Assembly: GCA_020718845.1 (NCBI GenBank)
Contig: DYRG01000001.1
Span: 1 to 64,000, forward strand
Source of the DNA: Thiomargarita sp.
Lineage (GTDB): Bacteria; Pseudomonadota; Gammaproteobacteria; Beggiatoales; Beggiatoaceae
Length of the DNA: 64,000 bases
Reading direction: 5' to 3'
Positions 35,310 to 45,960 of the stretch are shown here, piece after piece. Position numbers and translations under genes: made by a program. Each line of letters opens with the position of its first letter. The stretch's first letter is position 1. The notes below the pieces were generated by a model. That model was not told the origin of the DNA. It did no database searches and was given only the letters and a program-made list of their open reading frames with translations.

Positions 35310-37238
35310 ATGAGTACACAACAAGAAACTTTTAGTTTTCAAGCCGAAATTAAACAATTATTAGATTTAATGATTCATTCTTTGTACAGCAACAAAGAAA
35401 TTTTTTTAAGAGAATTGATTTCAAATGCTTCCGATGCGGTCGATAAATTGCGCTTTAATGCATTGTCGGACGGTGCTTTATATGAAGGCGATGGCGAATT
35501 AAAAATTTTAGTGAGCATTGATAAAGAAAATAAAACTTTCTCAATTCGTGATAATGGGATTGGAATGACTCGTGAAGAAGTTATTTCAAATATCGGAACA
35601 ATTGCGAAATCTGGCACAAAAGAATTTTTTAAAGCCTTAACGGGTGATCAAGCAAAAGATAGCCAATTAATTGGTCAATTTGGGGTCGGTTTCTATTCTT
35701 CTTTTATTGTGGCGGATAAAGTCACTTTAATTACCCGTAAAGCGGGCATGACTTCAGAGCACGGCGTAAAATGGGAATCAATCGGTGATGGTTCTTATAA
35801 ACTTGAAACCATCGATTGCCCTCAACGCGGCACTGAAGTTATTTTACATTTTAAAGAAGGCGAAGAAACCTTTTTAGAAGATTTTAAAGTTCGCAGCGTC
35901 ATTAAAAAATACTCTGATCACATCATGTTACCCGTGATGATGCAAAAACCTGTTTTCAATGACGAGGAAAATGAAGAAGAAAACGCTGAAGAAAAATCCG
36001 TCATCGAAGCAAAAGAAGTTTGGGAAACTGTGAATAGTACGGATGCTTTGTGGCATCGTTCAAAATCTGACATCAAAGATGAAGAATATAATGAGTTCTA
36101 CAAAAACATGGGTCATGATTATGAAGACCCTTTATTACATCTTCACACCAAAGTTGAAGGAAACTTAGAATATACTGCATTAGTATTTGTTCCTACTCGT
36201 GCGCCGTTTGATTTATGGGATCGCCATAGCCGTCACGGAGTAAAACTCTATGTAAGACGGGTATTTATTATGGATGATGCGGAACATTTATTACCGCCTT
36301 ATTTGCGTTTCATGCGTGGCGTAATTGATAGCAATGATTTACCATTAAATGTTTCTCGTGAACTCCTTCAAGACAATAAACAAATTGAATCTATTCGTAA
36401 TGGCGTTGTGAAGAAAATCCTTGCCTCATTGGAAGGAATGGCGAAGAATGAAGCAGAGAAATATGCAACATTTTGGAAACAGTTTGGTCGAGTTTTAAAA
36501 GAAGGTGTTTTGGATGATCAAGGCAATAAAGAAAAAATTGCAAAATTGTTAAGATATTCAAGCACTTTTGATGATAATCCTGAACAAGCGATTTCGTTAG
36601 ATGATTATATTTCTCGGATGAAAGAAGGTCAGGAGAAAATCTATTACATCACGGCAGAAACTTTCGCGGGTGCAAAAAATAGTCCTCACTTAGAAATCTT
36701 CCGTAAAAAAGGCATTGAAGTTATTTTAATGGCAGAGCAAGTCGATGAATGGGTTGTTAATCATTTAACTGAATACAACGGTAAGCATTTGCAATCCATT
36801 ACCAAAGGTGAATTAGATTTAGGCGGCTTAGAAACTGAGGAAGAAAAAGAAGCCGTTAAACAAGAAAATGAAGCCGCAAAAGATTTCGTTGAGCGCATTA
36901 AAACTGCGTTAGGTGATAAAATCAAAGATGTTAAAATTAGTAATCGTTTAACGAATTCTCCCGCGTGTTTGGTGAATGATCAATATGCAATGGATGCGAG
37001 CTTAGAACGTTTATTGAAAGCGGCGGGTCAAGCGATTCCTTCCAGCAAACCTATTTTTGAAATCAATACGCATCATCAATTAGTGCAAACTGTTCGTGAA
37101 GAAAGCAATGATGAATTGTTTAAAGATTGGATGAGCATTTTATTTGATCAAGCCTTATTAAGCGAAGGTGCGCAATTAGAAGACCCAGCGGGTTTTGTGA
37201 ACCGTTTGAATGCATTGATTTTGAAGATGAAATCTTAG
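35310..37238 (+). CDS. htpG: Molecular chaperone HtpG (bacterial Hsp90)
   Basis: A 642-residue Hsp90 with all three domains. The N-terminal ATPase shows [25 protein letters not shown] and [11 protein letters not shown]. The middle domain has [14 protein letters not shown] and VSRELLQ; the C-terminal dimerisation part ends normally. HtpG helps fold and remodel client proteins in the cytoplasm using ATP. A GAGGAAA site precedes the ATG. The heat-shock type promoter upstream fits its expected regulation. Confidence 0.97.
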   Translation: MSTQQETFSFQAEIKQLLDLMIHSLYSNKEIFLRELISNASDAVDKLRFNALSDGALYEGDGELKILVSIDKENKTFSIRDNGIGMTREEVISNIGTIAKSGTKEFFKALTGDQAKDSQLIGQFGVGFYSSFIVADKVTLITRKAGMTSEHGVKWESIGDGSYKLETIDCPQRGTEVILHFKEGEETFLEDFKVRSVIKKYSDHIMLPVMMQKPVFNDEENEEENAEEKSVIEAKEVWETVNSTDALWHRSKSDIKDEEYNEFYKNMGHDYEDPLLHLHTKVEGNLEYTALVFVPTRAPFDLWDRHSRHGVKLYVRRVFIMDDAEHLLPPYLRFMRGVIDSNDLPLNVSRELLQDNKQIESIRNGVVKKILASLEGMAKNEAEKYATFWKQFGRVLKEGVLDDQGNKEKIAKLLRYSSTFDDNPEQAISLDDYISRMKEGQEKIYYITAETFAGAKNSPHLEIFRKKGIEVILMAEQVDEWVVNHLTEYNGKHLQSITKGELDLGGLETEEEKEAVKQENEAAKDFVERIKTALGDKIKDVKISNRLTNSPACLVNDQYAMDASLERLLKAAGQAIPSSKPIFEINTHHQLVQTVREESNDELFKDWMSILFDQALLSEGAQLEDPAGFVNRLNALILKMKS

Positions 37239-37248
37239 CAATATGACA

Positions 37249-37309
37249 AGAAAGTGACAAAAGAAAATTTGTTACTTTCTCATTTTACCGTTAAAATAAC
37301 GGCATTTTT
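37249..37309 (+). terminator. Tandem hairpins after htpG, second with U-tract
   Basis: AGAAAGTGACAAA (37249-37261) pairs with TTTGTTACTTTCT (37268-37280), 13 pairs with one G-U. A small hairpin CCGTTA-AAA-TAACGG follows (37288-37302) with T residues at 37305-37309. Together they probably end the htpG transcript. Confidence 0.65.
37269..37297 (+). promoter_or_regulatory. Possible typA promoter overlapping the htpG terminator
   Basis: TTGTTA (37269-37274) and TAAAAT (37292-37297) are 17 bases apart, 34 bases upstream of the typA start. The overlap with the terminator arms makes this tentative. Confidence 0.35.
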
Positions 37310-37330
37310 AAAAAACTAGGAAAAAACTTT

Positions 37331-39148
37331 GTGATAAGTAAGTTACGCAATATTGCGATCATTGCCCACGTTGATCATGGGAAAACCACGTTAGTTGATA
37401 AGTTGTTGCAACAGTCTGGGACTTTTGGCGAACGCACGGAAGTCACTGAAAGAATGATGGATTCCAATGATTTGGAAAAAGAACGCGGCATTACTATTTT
37501 GGCGAAAAACACCGCGCTACGTTGGCAGGATTATCGGATTAACATTGTGGATACTCCAGGGCACGCGGATTTTGGTGGCGAAGTCGAACGGGTTTTATCG
37601 ATGGTTGATTCGGTGTTGTTGCTGGTCGATGCGGTTGACGGACCGATGCCACAAACGCGCTTCGTGACGCAAAAAGCGTTATCTTATGGTTTGCATCCTA
37701 TTGTTGTTATTAACAAAATTGACCGTGACGGTGCTCGCCCTGATTGGGTACTCGATCAAACTTTCGAATTATTCGACCGTTTAGACGCAACCGAGAAACA
37801 GCTTGATTTTCCAGTGGTTTATGCGTCGGCGTTGCGTGGTTATGCGAGCATTCACAACGACGTGCGCGAAGGCGACATGACCCCATTGTTCGAAACCATT
37901 GTAAATCATGTACCTGCGCCAAATGTTGATCCAGACGCGCCTTTTCAATTACAAGTGAGCGCATTAGATTATTCGAGTTATGTTGGCGTAATTGGAATTG
38001 GTAAAATTAAACGCGGTCGAGTTAAAACAAATACCCCGATTGTGGTAGTGAACAACCAAGGTGAGAAACGTCAAGGTCGGATATTACAAATCTTAGGTTT
38101 TCACGGATTAGAAAGAGTAGAAATTACTGAAGCTGCGGCAGGTGATATTATTGCTTTCACGGGGGTTGCACCGCTCTTTATTTCTGACACGCTTTGTGAT
38201 CCAAGCAATCCAGAAGCCTTACCCGCATTGAAAGTCGACGAACCCACGGTGAGCATGACCTTTCAAGTGAACAATTCTCCGTTTGCTGGAAAAGAAGGTA
38301 AATATGTCACTTCTCGACAAATTCGTGGACGTTTAGATCGTGAATTAATTCATAACGTTGCATTAAAGGTAGAAGAAACCGAAGACCCCGATAAATTTCT
38401 TGTTTCTGGACGCGGCGAATTACATTTAGGTATTTTAATTGAAAATATGCGTCGTGAAGGCTATGAATTAGCGGTTTCTCGTCCTCGCGTCATCATTAAA
38501 GAAATCGATGGCGAAAAACAAGAACCTTTCGAGCAATTAACCGTTGATGTTGAAGAAATTCATCAAGGTTCTGTGATGGAACAACTCGGCGAAAGAAAAG
38601 GTGAATTATCTAACATGGTTCCTGATGGAAAAGGTCGTGTTCGTTTAGAGTATTCAATTCCTTCACGTGGTTTGATTGGATTTAGAACTGACTTTTTAAC
38701 AATGACGACTGGAACAGGTTTAATGTATCATGTATTTGATCGTTACGCACCAATGAAACCCGGACAAATTGGAAATCGCAATAATGGTGTGTTGATTTCA
38801 AATGGGGTAGGAAAAGCCTTAGGTTATTCGTTATTTAATTTACAAGAACGCGGTAGATTATTTATTGGACACGGTGAGGAAGTCTATGAAGGAATGGTGA
38901 TTGGCATTCATTCTCGTGACAATGATTTAACGGTTAACCCATTGAAAGGTAAGCAATTAAATAACATTAGATCGGCGGGTAATGATGAAAATATTATTTT
39001 AACGCCACCGATTCGTTATAGTTTAGAACAAGCCTTAGAATTCATTGATGAAGATGAATTAGTCGAAGTCACGCCAAAAGCGGTTCGGATTCGTAAGAAA
39101 TTCTTACAAGAAAATGACCGCAAACGTGCGGCGCGTTCTGGCGAGTAA
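37331..39148 (+). CDS. typA: Ribosome-binding GTPase TypA/BipA
   Basis: A 605-residue translational GTPase. The G motifs are HVDHGKTT (G1), RGITI (G3 region), DTPGHADF and NKIDRDGA, followed by EF-G-like domains and the TypA-specific C-terminal domain. It associates with ribosomes and supports growth in cold or stress. The start is a GTG at 37331 with TAGGA upstream; the next Met is inside the conserved region. The first 600 bases are GC-richer than the rest. Confidence 0.97.
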   Translation: MISKLRNIAIIAHVDHGKTTLVDKLLQQSGTFGERTEVTERMMDSNDLEKERGITILAKNTALRWQDYRINIVDTPGHADFGGEVERVLSMVDSVLLLVDAVDGPMPQTRFVTQKALSYGLHPIVVINKIDRDGARPDWVLDQTFELFDRLDATEKQLDFPVVYASALRGYASIHNDVREGDMTPLFETIVNHVPAPNVDPDAPFQLQVSALDYSSYVGVIGIGKIKRGRVKTNTPIVVVNNQGEKRQGRILQILGFHGLERVEITEAAAGDIIAFTGVAPLFISDTLCDPSNPEALPALKVDEPTVSMTFQVNNSPFAGKEGKYVTSRQIRGRLDRELIHNVALKVEETEDPDKFLVSGRGELHLGILIENMRREGYELAVSRPRVIIKEIDGEKQEPFEQLTVDVEEIHQGSVMEQLGERKGELSNMVPDGKGRVRLEYSIPSRGLIGFRTDFLTMTTGTGLMYHVFDRYAPMKPGQIGNRNNGVLISNGVGKALGYSLFNLQERGRLFIGHGEEVYEGMVIGIHSRDNDLTVNPLKGKQLNNIRSAGNDENIILTPPIRYSLEQALEFIDEDELVEVTPKAVRIRKKFLQENDRKRAARSGE

Positions 39149-39154
39149 TGTGTG

Positions 39155-40135
39155 ATGAAAGGGTTACATTTAATCTTTATTTTAGCATTAAGTGTAACCG
39201 TTTTAGGTGCAAAGAAACCTGAACACAAAACTGAATTTAAAATTGATGATAAAGCATTTGAAGGTCAGAAGAAAACCATTTTAAAAATACCGAATGCAAA
39301 AGGTTTAGAAATCCATATTTCTGGAGAAATTCACAGTTCTGAAACGTTAAGAATTTATGAATACAATCAACAAAAACAAGGTCAAGAAATTTTTAAAGAA
39401 CAAGGTATTTTAAAAGCTAAAAATCCTTTAATTGTGATTGGTAATGAAGTTTTGGTAACTTTAAATACAAAAGATGAAGCAACTCGCAAAGGTGCGACTG
39501 TTACAATTAGCGAGTTAAAAACCGAAAAATTTTTAGAATATGTGAGAAAAGATATTTTAGAAATTTTTAATAAATTAGAAACAAATGAATATCTTGAAAA
39601 GATTGGTAAGAGTATTCAAGAAAGTCAAGCAATTTTAGAGCAACTTCCTTCACAAAATAATCAACAAATAAGTGAATCTTTGCGGATTTTAGTTGAAAAA
39701 TCCCGTTTTATTTCCTCTCATAAAAAAGCCATTTCTCAAGCACATCAATCTTTTCAAAAAACATTGCAAAATCTTGCTAAAAAAGGTAAAAAATGGAGCA
39801 AGCATTTAAGTGCAACCACGAAAAATAAATCTGAAATTGAAAAAGATTTGATCGATCAACAAAGTTTGCGATGGCTAGAAGGTGCGAATGATTTTCTTAG
39901 TTTGTCTAAACAAATTGAAATTTATAATACAACTTTAATAGAGTTGTTTAAAAAATCAGATGAAAATGCCCAAATCTTTTATGAAACAGCAAATACCATC
40001 GATTTGAATATGAATCCTCTCTCAAAGGTGTTAGGAAAAATTGTCGATTTGAAAGAAACTTTGCAAACATTAGATCAGCATTGGCAAACCCTTCATAAAC
40101 TCAAAGCAAATCTTAACAACAATGGATTTCTATAA
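39155..40135 (+). CDS. Hypothetical exported protein, helical
   Basis: A 326-residue protein with a short signal peptide (MKGLHLIFILALSVTVLGA). A beta-rich N-terminal third (to about 125) is followed by a long Lys/Glu/Gln-rich helical, probably coiled-coil region. I use the ATG at 39155, six bases after the typA stop, in preference to a GTG one codon earlier. The gene lies just ahead of the methyltransferase at 40139 and is probably cotranscribed. No family recognised; location is presumably periplasmic. Confidence 0.6.
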   Translation: MKGLHLIFILALSVTVLGAKKPEHKTEFKIDDKAFEGQKKTILKIPNAKGLEIHISGEIHSSETLRIYEYNQQKQGQEIFKEQGILKAKNPLIVIGNEVLVTLNTKDEATRKGATVTISELKTEKFLEYVRKDILEIFNKLETNEYLEKIGKSIQESQAILEQLPSQNNQQISESLRILVEKSRFISSHKKAISQAHQSFQKTLQNLAKKGKKWSKHLSATTKNKSEIEKDLIDQQSLRWLEGANDFLSLSKQIEIYNTTLIELFKKSDENAQIFYETANTIDLNMNPLSKVLGKIVDLKETLQTLDQHWQTLHKLKANLNNNGFL

Positions 40136-40138
40136 ATT

Positions 40139-41719
40139 ATGTCAACTGTAACAAATTATGATGAATTACCCTATTTCTGCATGGCGCGTCCTTCAACGCA
40201 TCCGTTGCGATTAGCAGGTATTTTACATTTATTAGGAATTAAAGCGCCGCCCGTTAATCAATGTCGAGTATTAGAACTTGGATGCGGAGATGGAACAAAT
40301 CTTTTTAGCATGGCGATTGGTTTTCCAGAAAGCAAATTTATTGGAATGGATTTGTCGATTGAACAAATTAATATTGGAAAAAAACGGTTAGAAAAATTAA
40401 ATTTAACTAATGTTGAACTTTATCAAGCGGATATTCTAACTATCGGAAAAGAAATAGGTTTTTTTGATTATATTATTGCACATGGTGTTTATTCGTGGGT
40501 TTCTGATACAGTGCAAGAACGGCTTTTAAACCTTTGCTCAGAACATTTGACCGATAATGGTGCAGCTTACCTTAGTTATAATACGCGCCCGGGTTGGAAT
40601 ATGCGCATGACAGTTCGTGATATGTTGCTTTATCATACGAAAGGATTTAACACCATTCCAGAAAAAATTAAACACATGAAATCTTGGTTGCAATTTGTTG
40701 AAAATCACGTTTCAGATAAAATGGCAAAGATTTTACCCACGCAAATCAATTATGGTTATTATCGGTATTTGAAAAATGAATTGCCTGAATTTCTCGAATT
40801 ACCTGAAAGTTATTTATTTCATGAGTTTTTAGAAGATAACAATTCTCCCATCTATTTTCATCAATTTATGGAGAAAGCAACCCAGCATAATTTAGTATAT
40901 GCGGGCGATGCGGATGTTAGATTTATGTTTAGAGAATTTCAAACCCCAGAAATGTTGGAAATGTTTGGAAATTTAGATACGATTAGCAAAGAACAATATG
41001 TGGATTTTTTAGAAAATCGTCAATTTCGAATGAGCATTGTATGTAAAAAAGGGATTCATGTTGATCCAGAATTGCCTGAGAAAAAATTAGAAGATTTTTA
41101 TTTTAGCTGTGCAGCAACCGCTCGAACAAAAAATATCACTTTTGAAGAAGGAAAAGCGATTGAATTTGAAAGTGCAGAAATCGTATTTCTTGAGCATTCG
41201 ACGTTGGGAAAAGCAGCGTTAATTTGTTTATCAGAACATTATCCAGAAACCATTTCTTTTGAAATGTTGCTTCAAAAAATTCAAACTTTATTATCTTTAC
41301 AAACCATTGATAAATATGAAGTTATTAAATTATTGCTTCATTTTGCAGTGAAAGGATTAATTGAGGCTTTACCTTTACCCTTACCAATCACTGTTGAAAT
41401 AGAAGAATATCCAATAATTAGTCCCTTAGCACGATTAGAATTATCAGAGAAAAAAGCTGAAATTACCTCTTTAAGACAAGACACCACTATGTTGAATAAT
41501 CCGATTTTGATTCATTTCATGCCGTATTTAGATGGGGCGCATTCCAGAAATGATTTAATCGATATTTTAGAAGAATGGGCGGGTGAAGGAAAAATTACTC
41601 CACCTTCAAAAGAACTAGAAATCACCAGAGAGCTTTTAGAACAATTGCTGGATAATTTATTAAGAGCGATAGCAAAAATGGGCTATCTTATTAAATCAAA
41701 AGCATTTTTAAGCCCATAA
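40139..41719 (+). CDS. Class I SAM-dependent methyltransferase with regulatory domain
   Basis: A 526-residue protein with NYDELPYFCMARPSTHP at the start, SAM motif I VLELGCGDGTN (near 45), IGMDLS and IIAHGVYSWV. The downstream part (about 220-330) fits the methyltransferase regulatory domain described as MethyTransf_Reg, followed by a C-terminal alpha-helical region. Such proteins are common in free-living proteobacteria, with unknown acceptors. It follows the exported hypothetical gene by three bases. Its last 29 bases overlap the convergent TSUP gene. Confidence 0.8.
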   Translation: MSTVTNYDELPYFCMARPSTHPLRLAGILHLLGIKAPPVNQCRVLELGCGDGTNLFSMAIGFPESKFIGMDLSIEQINIGKKRLEKLNLTNVELYQADILTIGKEIGFFDYIIAHGVYSWVSDTVQERLLNLCSEHLTDNGAAYLSYNTRPGWNMRMTVRDMLLYHTKGFNTIPEKIKHMKSWLQFVENHVSDKMAKILPTQINYGYYRYLKNELPEFLELPESYLFHEFLEDNNSPIYFHQFMEKATQHNLVYAGDADVRFMFREFQTPEMLEMFGNLDTISKEQYVDFLENRQFRMSIVCKKGIHVDPELPEKKLEDFYFSCAATARTKNITFEEGKAIEFESAEIVFLEHSTLGKAALICLSEHYPETISFEMLLQKIQTLLSLQTIDKYEVIKLLLHFAVKGLIEALPLPLPITVEIEEYPIISPLARLELSEKKAEITSLRQDTTMLNNPILIHFMPYLDGAHSRNDLIDILEEWAGEGKITPPSKELEITRELLEQLLDNLLRAIAKMGYLIKSKAFLSP

Positions 41720-42494
41720 GCATTAAGAAAATCGAGAAAAATCGCCGTAATTGCAAATCTTTCAAACGATGCGCTAATGCCGCGCCAAATGGGGCGGTTA
41801 ATAAACTAAATAACGCCATTCCTAAAAATGCGGGTAAATATAAATATCCCATACTTCCTTCGGGTAAATGTGTAACATCTTGACCTATAAGGATAAATCC
41901 CACCGCGCCCGCCAACGCAATTGGCAAACCACACACCGATGCCGTTGCAACTGCACGTTGCATACTTAAATGTCGATGGGTTAAAAATGGAACGGTTAAA
42001 CTTCCGCCACCAATTCCCAAAATTGAAGATAATCCGCCAATTAATGTTCCAATGCCAAACATTTCAAAAAGGTTTGTAGAAACTATTTCTCCGTCATTTG
42101 TGAGAAGGGGTTTGGTGTATTGGAAAGCCATTTGTAATGCAACTAATAACGTAAAAATCCCAAAAGCGCGCCCTAACCATGCGCTGGGTAATTGTTTGGC
42201 GACGAACGCCCCGATTAATGAGCCAATTAATAACCCAGGCGCGAGTTTTTGCACGATTGACCACAACACCGCCCCTTTGCGTTGGTGGGCGACAATCGAC
42301 GATAACGACGTGACCACAATAATCGCCAACGACGTGCCGACTGCTAAGTGCATTGATATTTCAGGAGAAAATTGGTTGGCTTGAAAACTCCACACCAATA
42401 CCGGCACCATTAACAAACCGCCGCCGACCCCAAACAATCCTGCAATTACGCCCGCGCCCGCGCCTGCGAATGCGTACAAAATAAACGCGCTCAT
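41691..42494 (-). CDS. TauE/SafE (TSUP) family sulfite/organosulfonate exporter
   Basis: A 267-residue membrane protein with eight or so hydrophobic segments and the family's two Gly-rich repeats (GVIAGLFGVGGGLLMVPVL and LSSILGIGGGSLTVPFL). Members move sulfite, sulfoacetate or other organosulfur anions across the inner membrane. The ATG at 42494 is preferred over the upstream TTG at 42509. Its 3' end overlaps the convergent methyltransferase gene. Substrate unproven. Confidence 0.85.
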   Translation of the reverse strand: MSAFILYAFAGAGAGVIAGLFGVGGGLLMVPVLVWSFQANQFSPEISMHLAVGTSLAIIVVTSLSSIVAHQRKGAVLWSIVQKLAPGLLIGSLIGAFVAKQLPSAWLGRAFGIFTLLVALQMAFQYTKPLLTNDGEIVSTNLFEMFGIGTLIGGLSSILGIGGGSLTVPFLTHRHLSMQRAVATASVCGLPIALAGAVGFILIGQDVTHLPEGSMGYLYLPAFLGMALFSLLTAPFGAALAHRLKDLQLRRFFSIFLMLMGLKMLLI

Positions 42495-42659
42495 TATTAA
42501 CAATCTCAATGATAGTAACCTTCTATTATTGTACTCTAAATTATACAGCGCACAGTAGCACTTATTTGAAGATAGTTAGGCAAAGATCGCTATACAGACC
42601 AAAGTTGAGGAAAATAAGAATGGAATTAAAAATAGAGGAAATTGAACTGATTTGAAATA

Positions 42660-42701
42660 ACTGATGTTATGAATTTATAAAAGAAGTTACATAACATCAG
42701 T
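42660..42701. terminator. 12-bp perfect inverted repeat next to thioredoxin gene
   Basis: ACTGATGTTATG (42660-42671) pairs exactly with CATAACATCAGT (42690-42701). It starts eight bases after the thioredoxin stop on the minus strand. Six T residues follow on the plus strand (42706-42711), none on the minus strand, so it may be a terminator or a small mobile repeat. Confidence 0.5.
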
Positions 42702-42709
42702 GAAGTTTT

Positions 42710-43081
42710 TTAAGCGTTGTTGGATTCTTGTTTGGCGATTTCAGCGCGCACGATATCCATATCTAAGGCTTTGGCTTTGCCGACGATGTCATCCAAAGCA
42801 GCGGCGGGAAGTGCGCCCGCTTGCGAGAAAATGATGATTTGATCGCGGAAAATCATCAACGTAGGAATCGACCGAATGCCAAAATGACCCGCTAAGGCTT
42901 GTTGTTTTTCGGTGTTGACTTTGGCGAAGACGACGTCTGAATGTTTAGCGGCGGCAGCTTCAAAAACGGGTGCAAATGATTTGCATGGTCCGCACCAATC
43001 TGCCCAAAAATCCACTAAAACCATCGCGTTATTCTGAACAATATCGTTAAAATTATCTTCGGTCAATTCAATGGTTGCCAT
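42710..43081 (-). CDS. Thioredoxin
   Basis: A 123-residue thioredoxin-fold protein with the active site FWADWCGPCKSFAP (Cys near 31 and 34) and the cis-Pro in IRSIPTLMIF. It reduces protein disulfides in the cytoplasm. The start is set at 43081, where AGGAG lies eight to nine bases upstream, and not at the ATG 21 bases earlier. Slightly longer C-terminus than E. coli TrxA. The gene is GC-richer than folC upstream. Confidence 0.9.
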   Translation of the reverse strand: MATIELTEDNFNDIVQNNAMVLVDFWADWCGPCKSFAPVFEAAAAKHSDVVFAKVNTEKQQALAGHFGIRSIPTLMIFRDQIIIFSQAGALPAAALDDIVGKAKALDMDIVRAEIAKQESNNA

Positions 43082-43123
43082 GCTGATTGCTCCTATTTGC
43101 ATAAATTTGGCGAGAAAAATTCA

Positions 43124-44332
43124 TTATAAACCAATTTGTTCTAAAATCGCTGCAACCGTGAAAAAAGAACCAAAAATAATCAATCTATCCAATGGGTTAA
43201 GTTTTAATAAAAGATTTTGATAACCTTCCCAAACTGTTGAATATGTTTGAATATTTGTAATCCCTAAATCACGCAAATGTTTCTCTAAAACGATGGCTTT
43301 TTCTCCGCGTTCTCCCTTCAAATCTGCAACGTTCCAATGATCAATAATAGGTAACATTTCTTTTAAAGTGTTCAAAATATCTTTATCATTTAACATTCCT
43401 ACCAATGCAAAAGTTTCTCCCTGACAAGGTTGATTTTGTAATGCTTCTTTTAAGACTTTTGCTCCCTGAGGATTATGCGCAACATCTACAATACATTCAA
43501 ACGGCGCAGCAATTTTTTGAAATCGCCCAGCCCATTTAAAATTTTGCAATCCTTTTTTTATTTCATTTTCATTGGTGGGAATTATTTTATTAAATAAATC
43601 AACAAGTTGCAAAACTCCAGCGGCATTTTGTAATTGGTACTTTGGCAAATGAGAAAGTTGCTTTTTATATTCTTTATTTAATTCAAAACCGTATTTTAAA
43701 GAAACGCCTAATTGTTTTGCATATTCTAATAAACTTTGCGGTGGATTTGGATCAGAACACACTGCAATTTGATTGGGTCTTAAAATCCCCGCTTTTTCTT
43801 TCGCAATGGTTTCTCGATCATTTCCTAAAAACGCCGCGTGATCAATATCAATGGCGGTAATTAATGCCGCATCCGCATCCCAAATATTGACCGCATCTAA
43901 ACGCCCACCCATTCCCACTTCTAATATTGCAACATCAACCTTATATTTCTCAAATAACCAAACCGCTGCTAATGTGCCGTATTCAAAAGAAGTTAAAGAA
44001 ACTTCCCCGCGTTTTTCTTCAATATGTTCAAATGCTTCACAGATTTCTTGATCTTCAATCATTTTGCCGTTAATCACAATCCGTTCATTGTATTTTAATA
44101 AATGCGGCGTGGTATAACGTCCGACCATATATCCATTTGATTTATATATATTTTCTAACATTACAACGCTTGATCCTTTACCATTTGTTCCCGCGACGGT
44201 AATAATTTTAAAATCGGGTTTTAATAAATCCAAACGCTCGGCAATTATTTGACAACGTTCTAATCCTAAATCAACCGATTGCCAATGTAATTGTTCTTGC
44301 CAACTTAACCATTGTTGCAATGTTTTTTTCAT
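43124..44332 (-). CDS. folC: Bifunctional folylpolyglutamate synthase/dihydrofolate synthase
   Basis: A 402-residue Mur-ligase-type enzyme that adds glutamate to dihydropteroate and to folates with ATP. Visible motifs: P-loop VAGTNGKGSSVVML, YTTPHLLKYNERI, EVGMGGRLDAVN and VDVAHNPQGAK. It lies 42 bases ahead of thioredoxin on the same strand. Length is slightly short but within the family range. Confidence 0.94.
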   Translation of the reverse strand: MKKTLQQWLSWQEQLHWQSVDLGLERCQIIAERLDLLKPDFKIITVAGTNGKGSSVVMLENIYKSNGYMVGRYTTPHLLKYNERIVINGKMIEDQEICEAFEHIEEKRGEVSLTSFEYGTLAAVWLFEKYKVDVAILEVGMGGRLDAVNIWDADAALITAIDIDHAAFLGNDRETIAKEKAGILRPNQIAVCSDPNPPQSLLEYAKQLGVSLKYGFELNKEYKKQLSHLPKYQLQNAAGVLQLVDLFNKIIPTNENEIKKGLQNFKWAGRFQKIAAPFECIVDVAHNPQGAKVLKEALQNQPCQGETFALVGMLNDKDILNTLKEMLPIIDHWNVADLKGERGEKAIVLEKHLRDLGITNIQTYSTVWEGYQNLLLKLNPLDRLIIFGSFFTVAAILEQIGL

Positions 44333-44348
44333 TATTATTGCTCTCTTT

Positions 44349-44867
44349 TTAGTCGGGTGTTTTAGCTTTGCAATTTAATTGATATTTATTGCAGAGTTTT
44401 ATTTCAACTTGTTCCAAATGAACAATTAGTTTTGTATATTTGTCAATGAGATGTTTTTGTTCTTCATTATGCTGTTTGAAAAATTCAGAAACTGTTGTTT
44501 TTTCTGTATCTTTAGAATTAAAAAGATTTGCTGTAAGTGTAAAAGAATTTGCTACATGAGCTGCTAAATTAATAAGATTTTCACCTGAAAGCTCATTCTT
44601 TTTCCCAAAATTGTAAGTTTCCTCAAAAATATCCTTTGCTTCTTTTGCTACTTCAATAGCTTCTGGATCGGCTTTTTTATATCTTTCAAGAGAAATATTT
44701 AAAGTTATGTAAGCAGTTTGCCAATAAGCCACATTTTTCTTCTTCTCCTTACTTTCTATGACATTCTTAACCTCTTTGATTAACAAATCAGTTTCTTTGA
44801 CTGTTTCTTCATTATGTCCGCAAGAGACTAATAAAACAAATGAAATCAAATAGATAGCCTTTTTCAT
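44349..44867 (-). CDS. Hypothetical lipoprotein
   Basis: A 172-residue protein with a lipoprotein signal (MKKAIYLISFVLLVSCGHN; lipobox LLVSC, Cys16). The mature part is charged and mostly helical with KEKKK and EEQKHLID stretches. It precedes folC by 16 bases on the same strand. No family recognised; probably anchored to the inner or outer membrane. Confidence 0.6.
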   Translation of the reverse strand: MKKAIYLISFVLLVSCGHNEETVKETDLLIKEVKNVIESKEKKKNVAYWQTAYITLNISLERYKKADPEAIEVAKEAKDIFEETYNFGKKNELSGENLINLAAHVANSFTLTANLFNSKDTEKTTVSEFFKQHNEEQKHLIDKYTKLIVHLEQVEIKLCNKYQLNCKAKTPD

Positions 44868-44991
44868 ATTTCCCCCTAAATTTTATAAAAAAATGATTTA
44901 TCACGTCATGAAGGCATTAAAAAATTGTCTTCATAACGATTGTAAATCATAATATGTAGACTAAGCAAACCTACACATTTATTATTCGACT

Positions 44992-45150
44992 ATGACTATT
45001 TATTCTAAAGAACTTAAAGAAATTACTGATTTTACACATGATTTTTTTGTTTGCGAGAAAAATCCCCTAAATTTTAATAAAAGTGATTATTGTATGATCT
45101 TTAATCGGCAAGATATAGTGAGAACTGTATCATTTAATTTTTTTAAATAG
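44992..45150 (+). CDS. Possible small ORF, 52 residues
   Basis: An open frame starting ATGACTATTTATTC and ending at TAG 45148-45150, just ahead of the phosphatase gene. There is no clear ribosome site and no recognised family; the composition is as AT-rich as the intergenic DNA. It could be a leader peptide or chance. Confidence 0.2.
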   Translation: MTIYSKELKEITDFTHDFFVCEKNPLNFNKSDYCMIFNRQDIVRTVSFNFFK

Positions 45151-45155
45151 AGCAA

Positions 45156-45797
45156 ATGGAAATGTCAGAAACACGGATTTTTTTAGTACGTCATGGAGAA
45201 ACGGCGTGGAATTTGGAAGGACGAATGCAGGGACATTTGGATGTGCCTTTGACGGAAATGGGAATAGAACAAGCGAAATCTGCTGCGGAGGAATTACAAG
45301 GTATTTCTTTTGGAGGATTTTATAGCAGTGATTCTCAACGTGCTTATCGCACTGCTTTAGAAATTGCTAATAAAATCAAACGACAACCACAACCTTTGTT
45401 TGATTTAAGAGAGAGAAACTTAGGTGTTTTACAAGGTTTCACTCGCGCCGAAGCAAAAGAAAAATATCCCGAAGTGGTTGATGCATATTTGACAAATCCA
45501 GATTACATTATTCCCGATGGAGAAAGTTCAAATAAATTTATGCAACGTTGCAATAATATTATTGAGAAACTTGCAAAACAACATTTGAATCAAAATATTT
45601 TAATTGTAACGCATGGTGGATTTATTGGAAATTTTTTGAAATACGTTTTAGAAATCCCTATTTCTGCACCCCGACGTTTCAAAGTTATAAACACATCCAT
45701 TAATATATTTCTTTACGATGAAGAAAATGGTTGGATATTAGAAAGTTGGGGCACATTGAAACATTTAGCACGATGTGGTGATGTTGATGATATGTAA
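45156..45797 (+). CDS. Histidine phosphatase family protein (phosphoglycerate mutase-like)
   Basis: A 213-residue enzyme of the histidine phosphatase superfamily with the catalytic VRHGETAWN near residue 12, DVPLTEMG, the acid-base region LRERNLGVLQGF and a second catalytic His in IVTHGGFIGNFL. It could be a GpmB-type mutase, alpha-ribazole phosphatase (CobC) or a sugar phosphatase; no cobalamin gene is near. An in-frame second ATG at 45162 is an alternative start. Confidence 0.85.
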   Translation: MEMSETRIFLVRHGETAWNLEGRMQGHLDVPLTEMGIEQAKSAAEELQGISFGGFYSSDSQRAYRTALEIANKIKRQPQPLFDLRERNLGVLQGFTRAEAKEKYPEVVDAYLTNPDYIIPDGESSNKFMQRCNNIIEKLAKQHLNQNILIVTHGGFIGNFLKYVLEIPISAPRRFKVINTSINIFLYDEENGWILESWGTLKHLARCGDVDDM

Positions 45798-45960
45798 TTA
45801 TTTTTAATACCACCTGTTAAGTTCTTAGAATGGCAAGTAATTTTACAAATTTTTCTTTCATTTTTATATAGTTATAAAAAGCTAGCTTCTCTTTTGAGTT
45901 ACTAGCTAATGTTTTTGGGTAAAATAGTTCCTCGTAATTCAATTAAGGACATACTTTCAA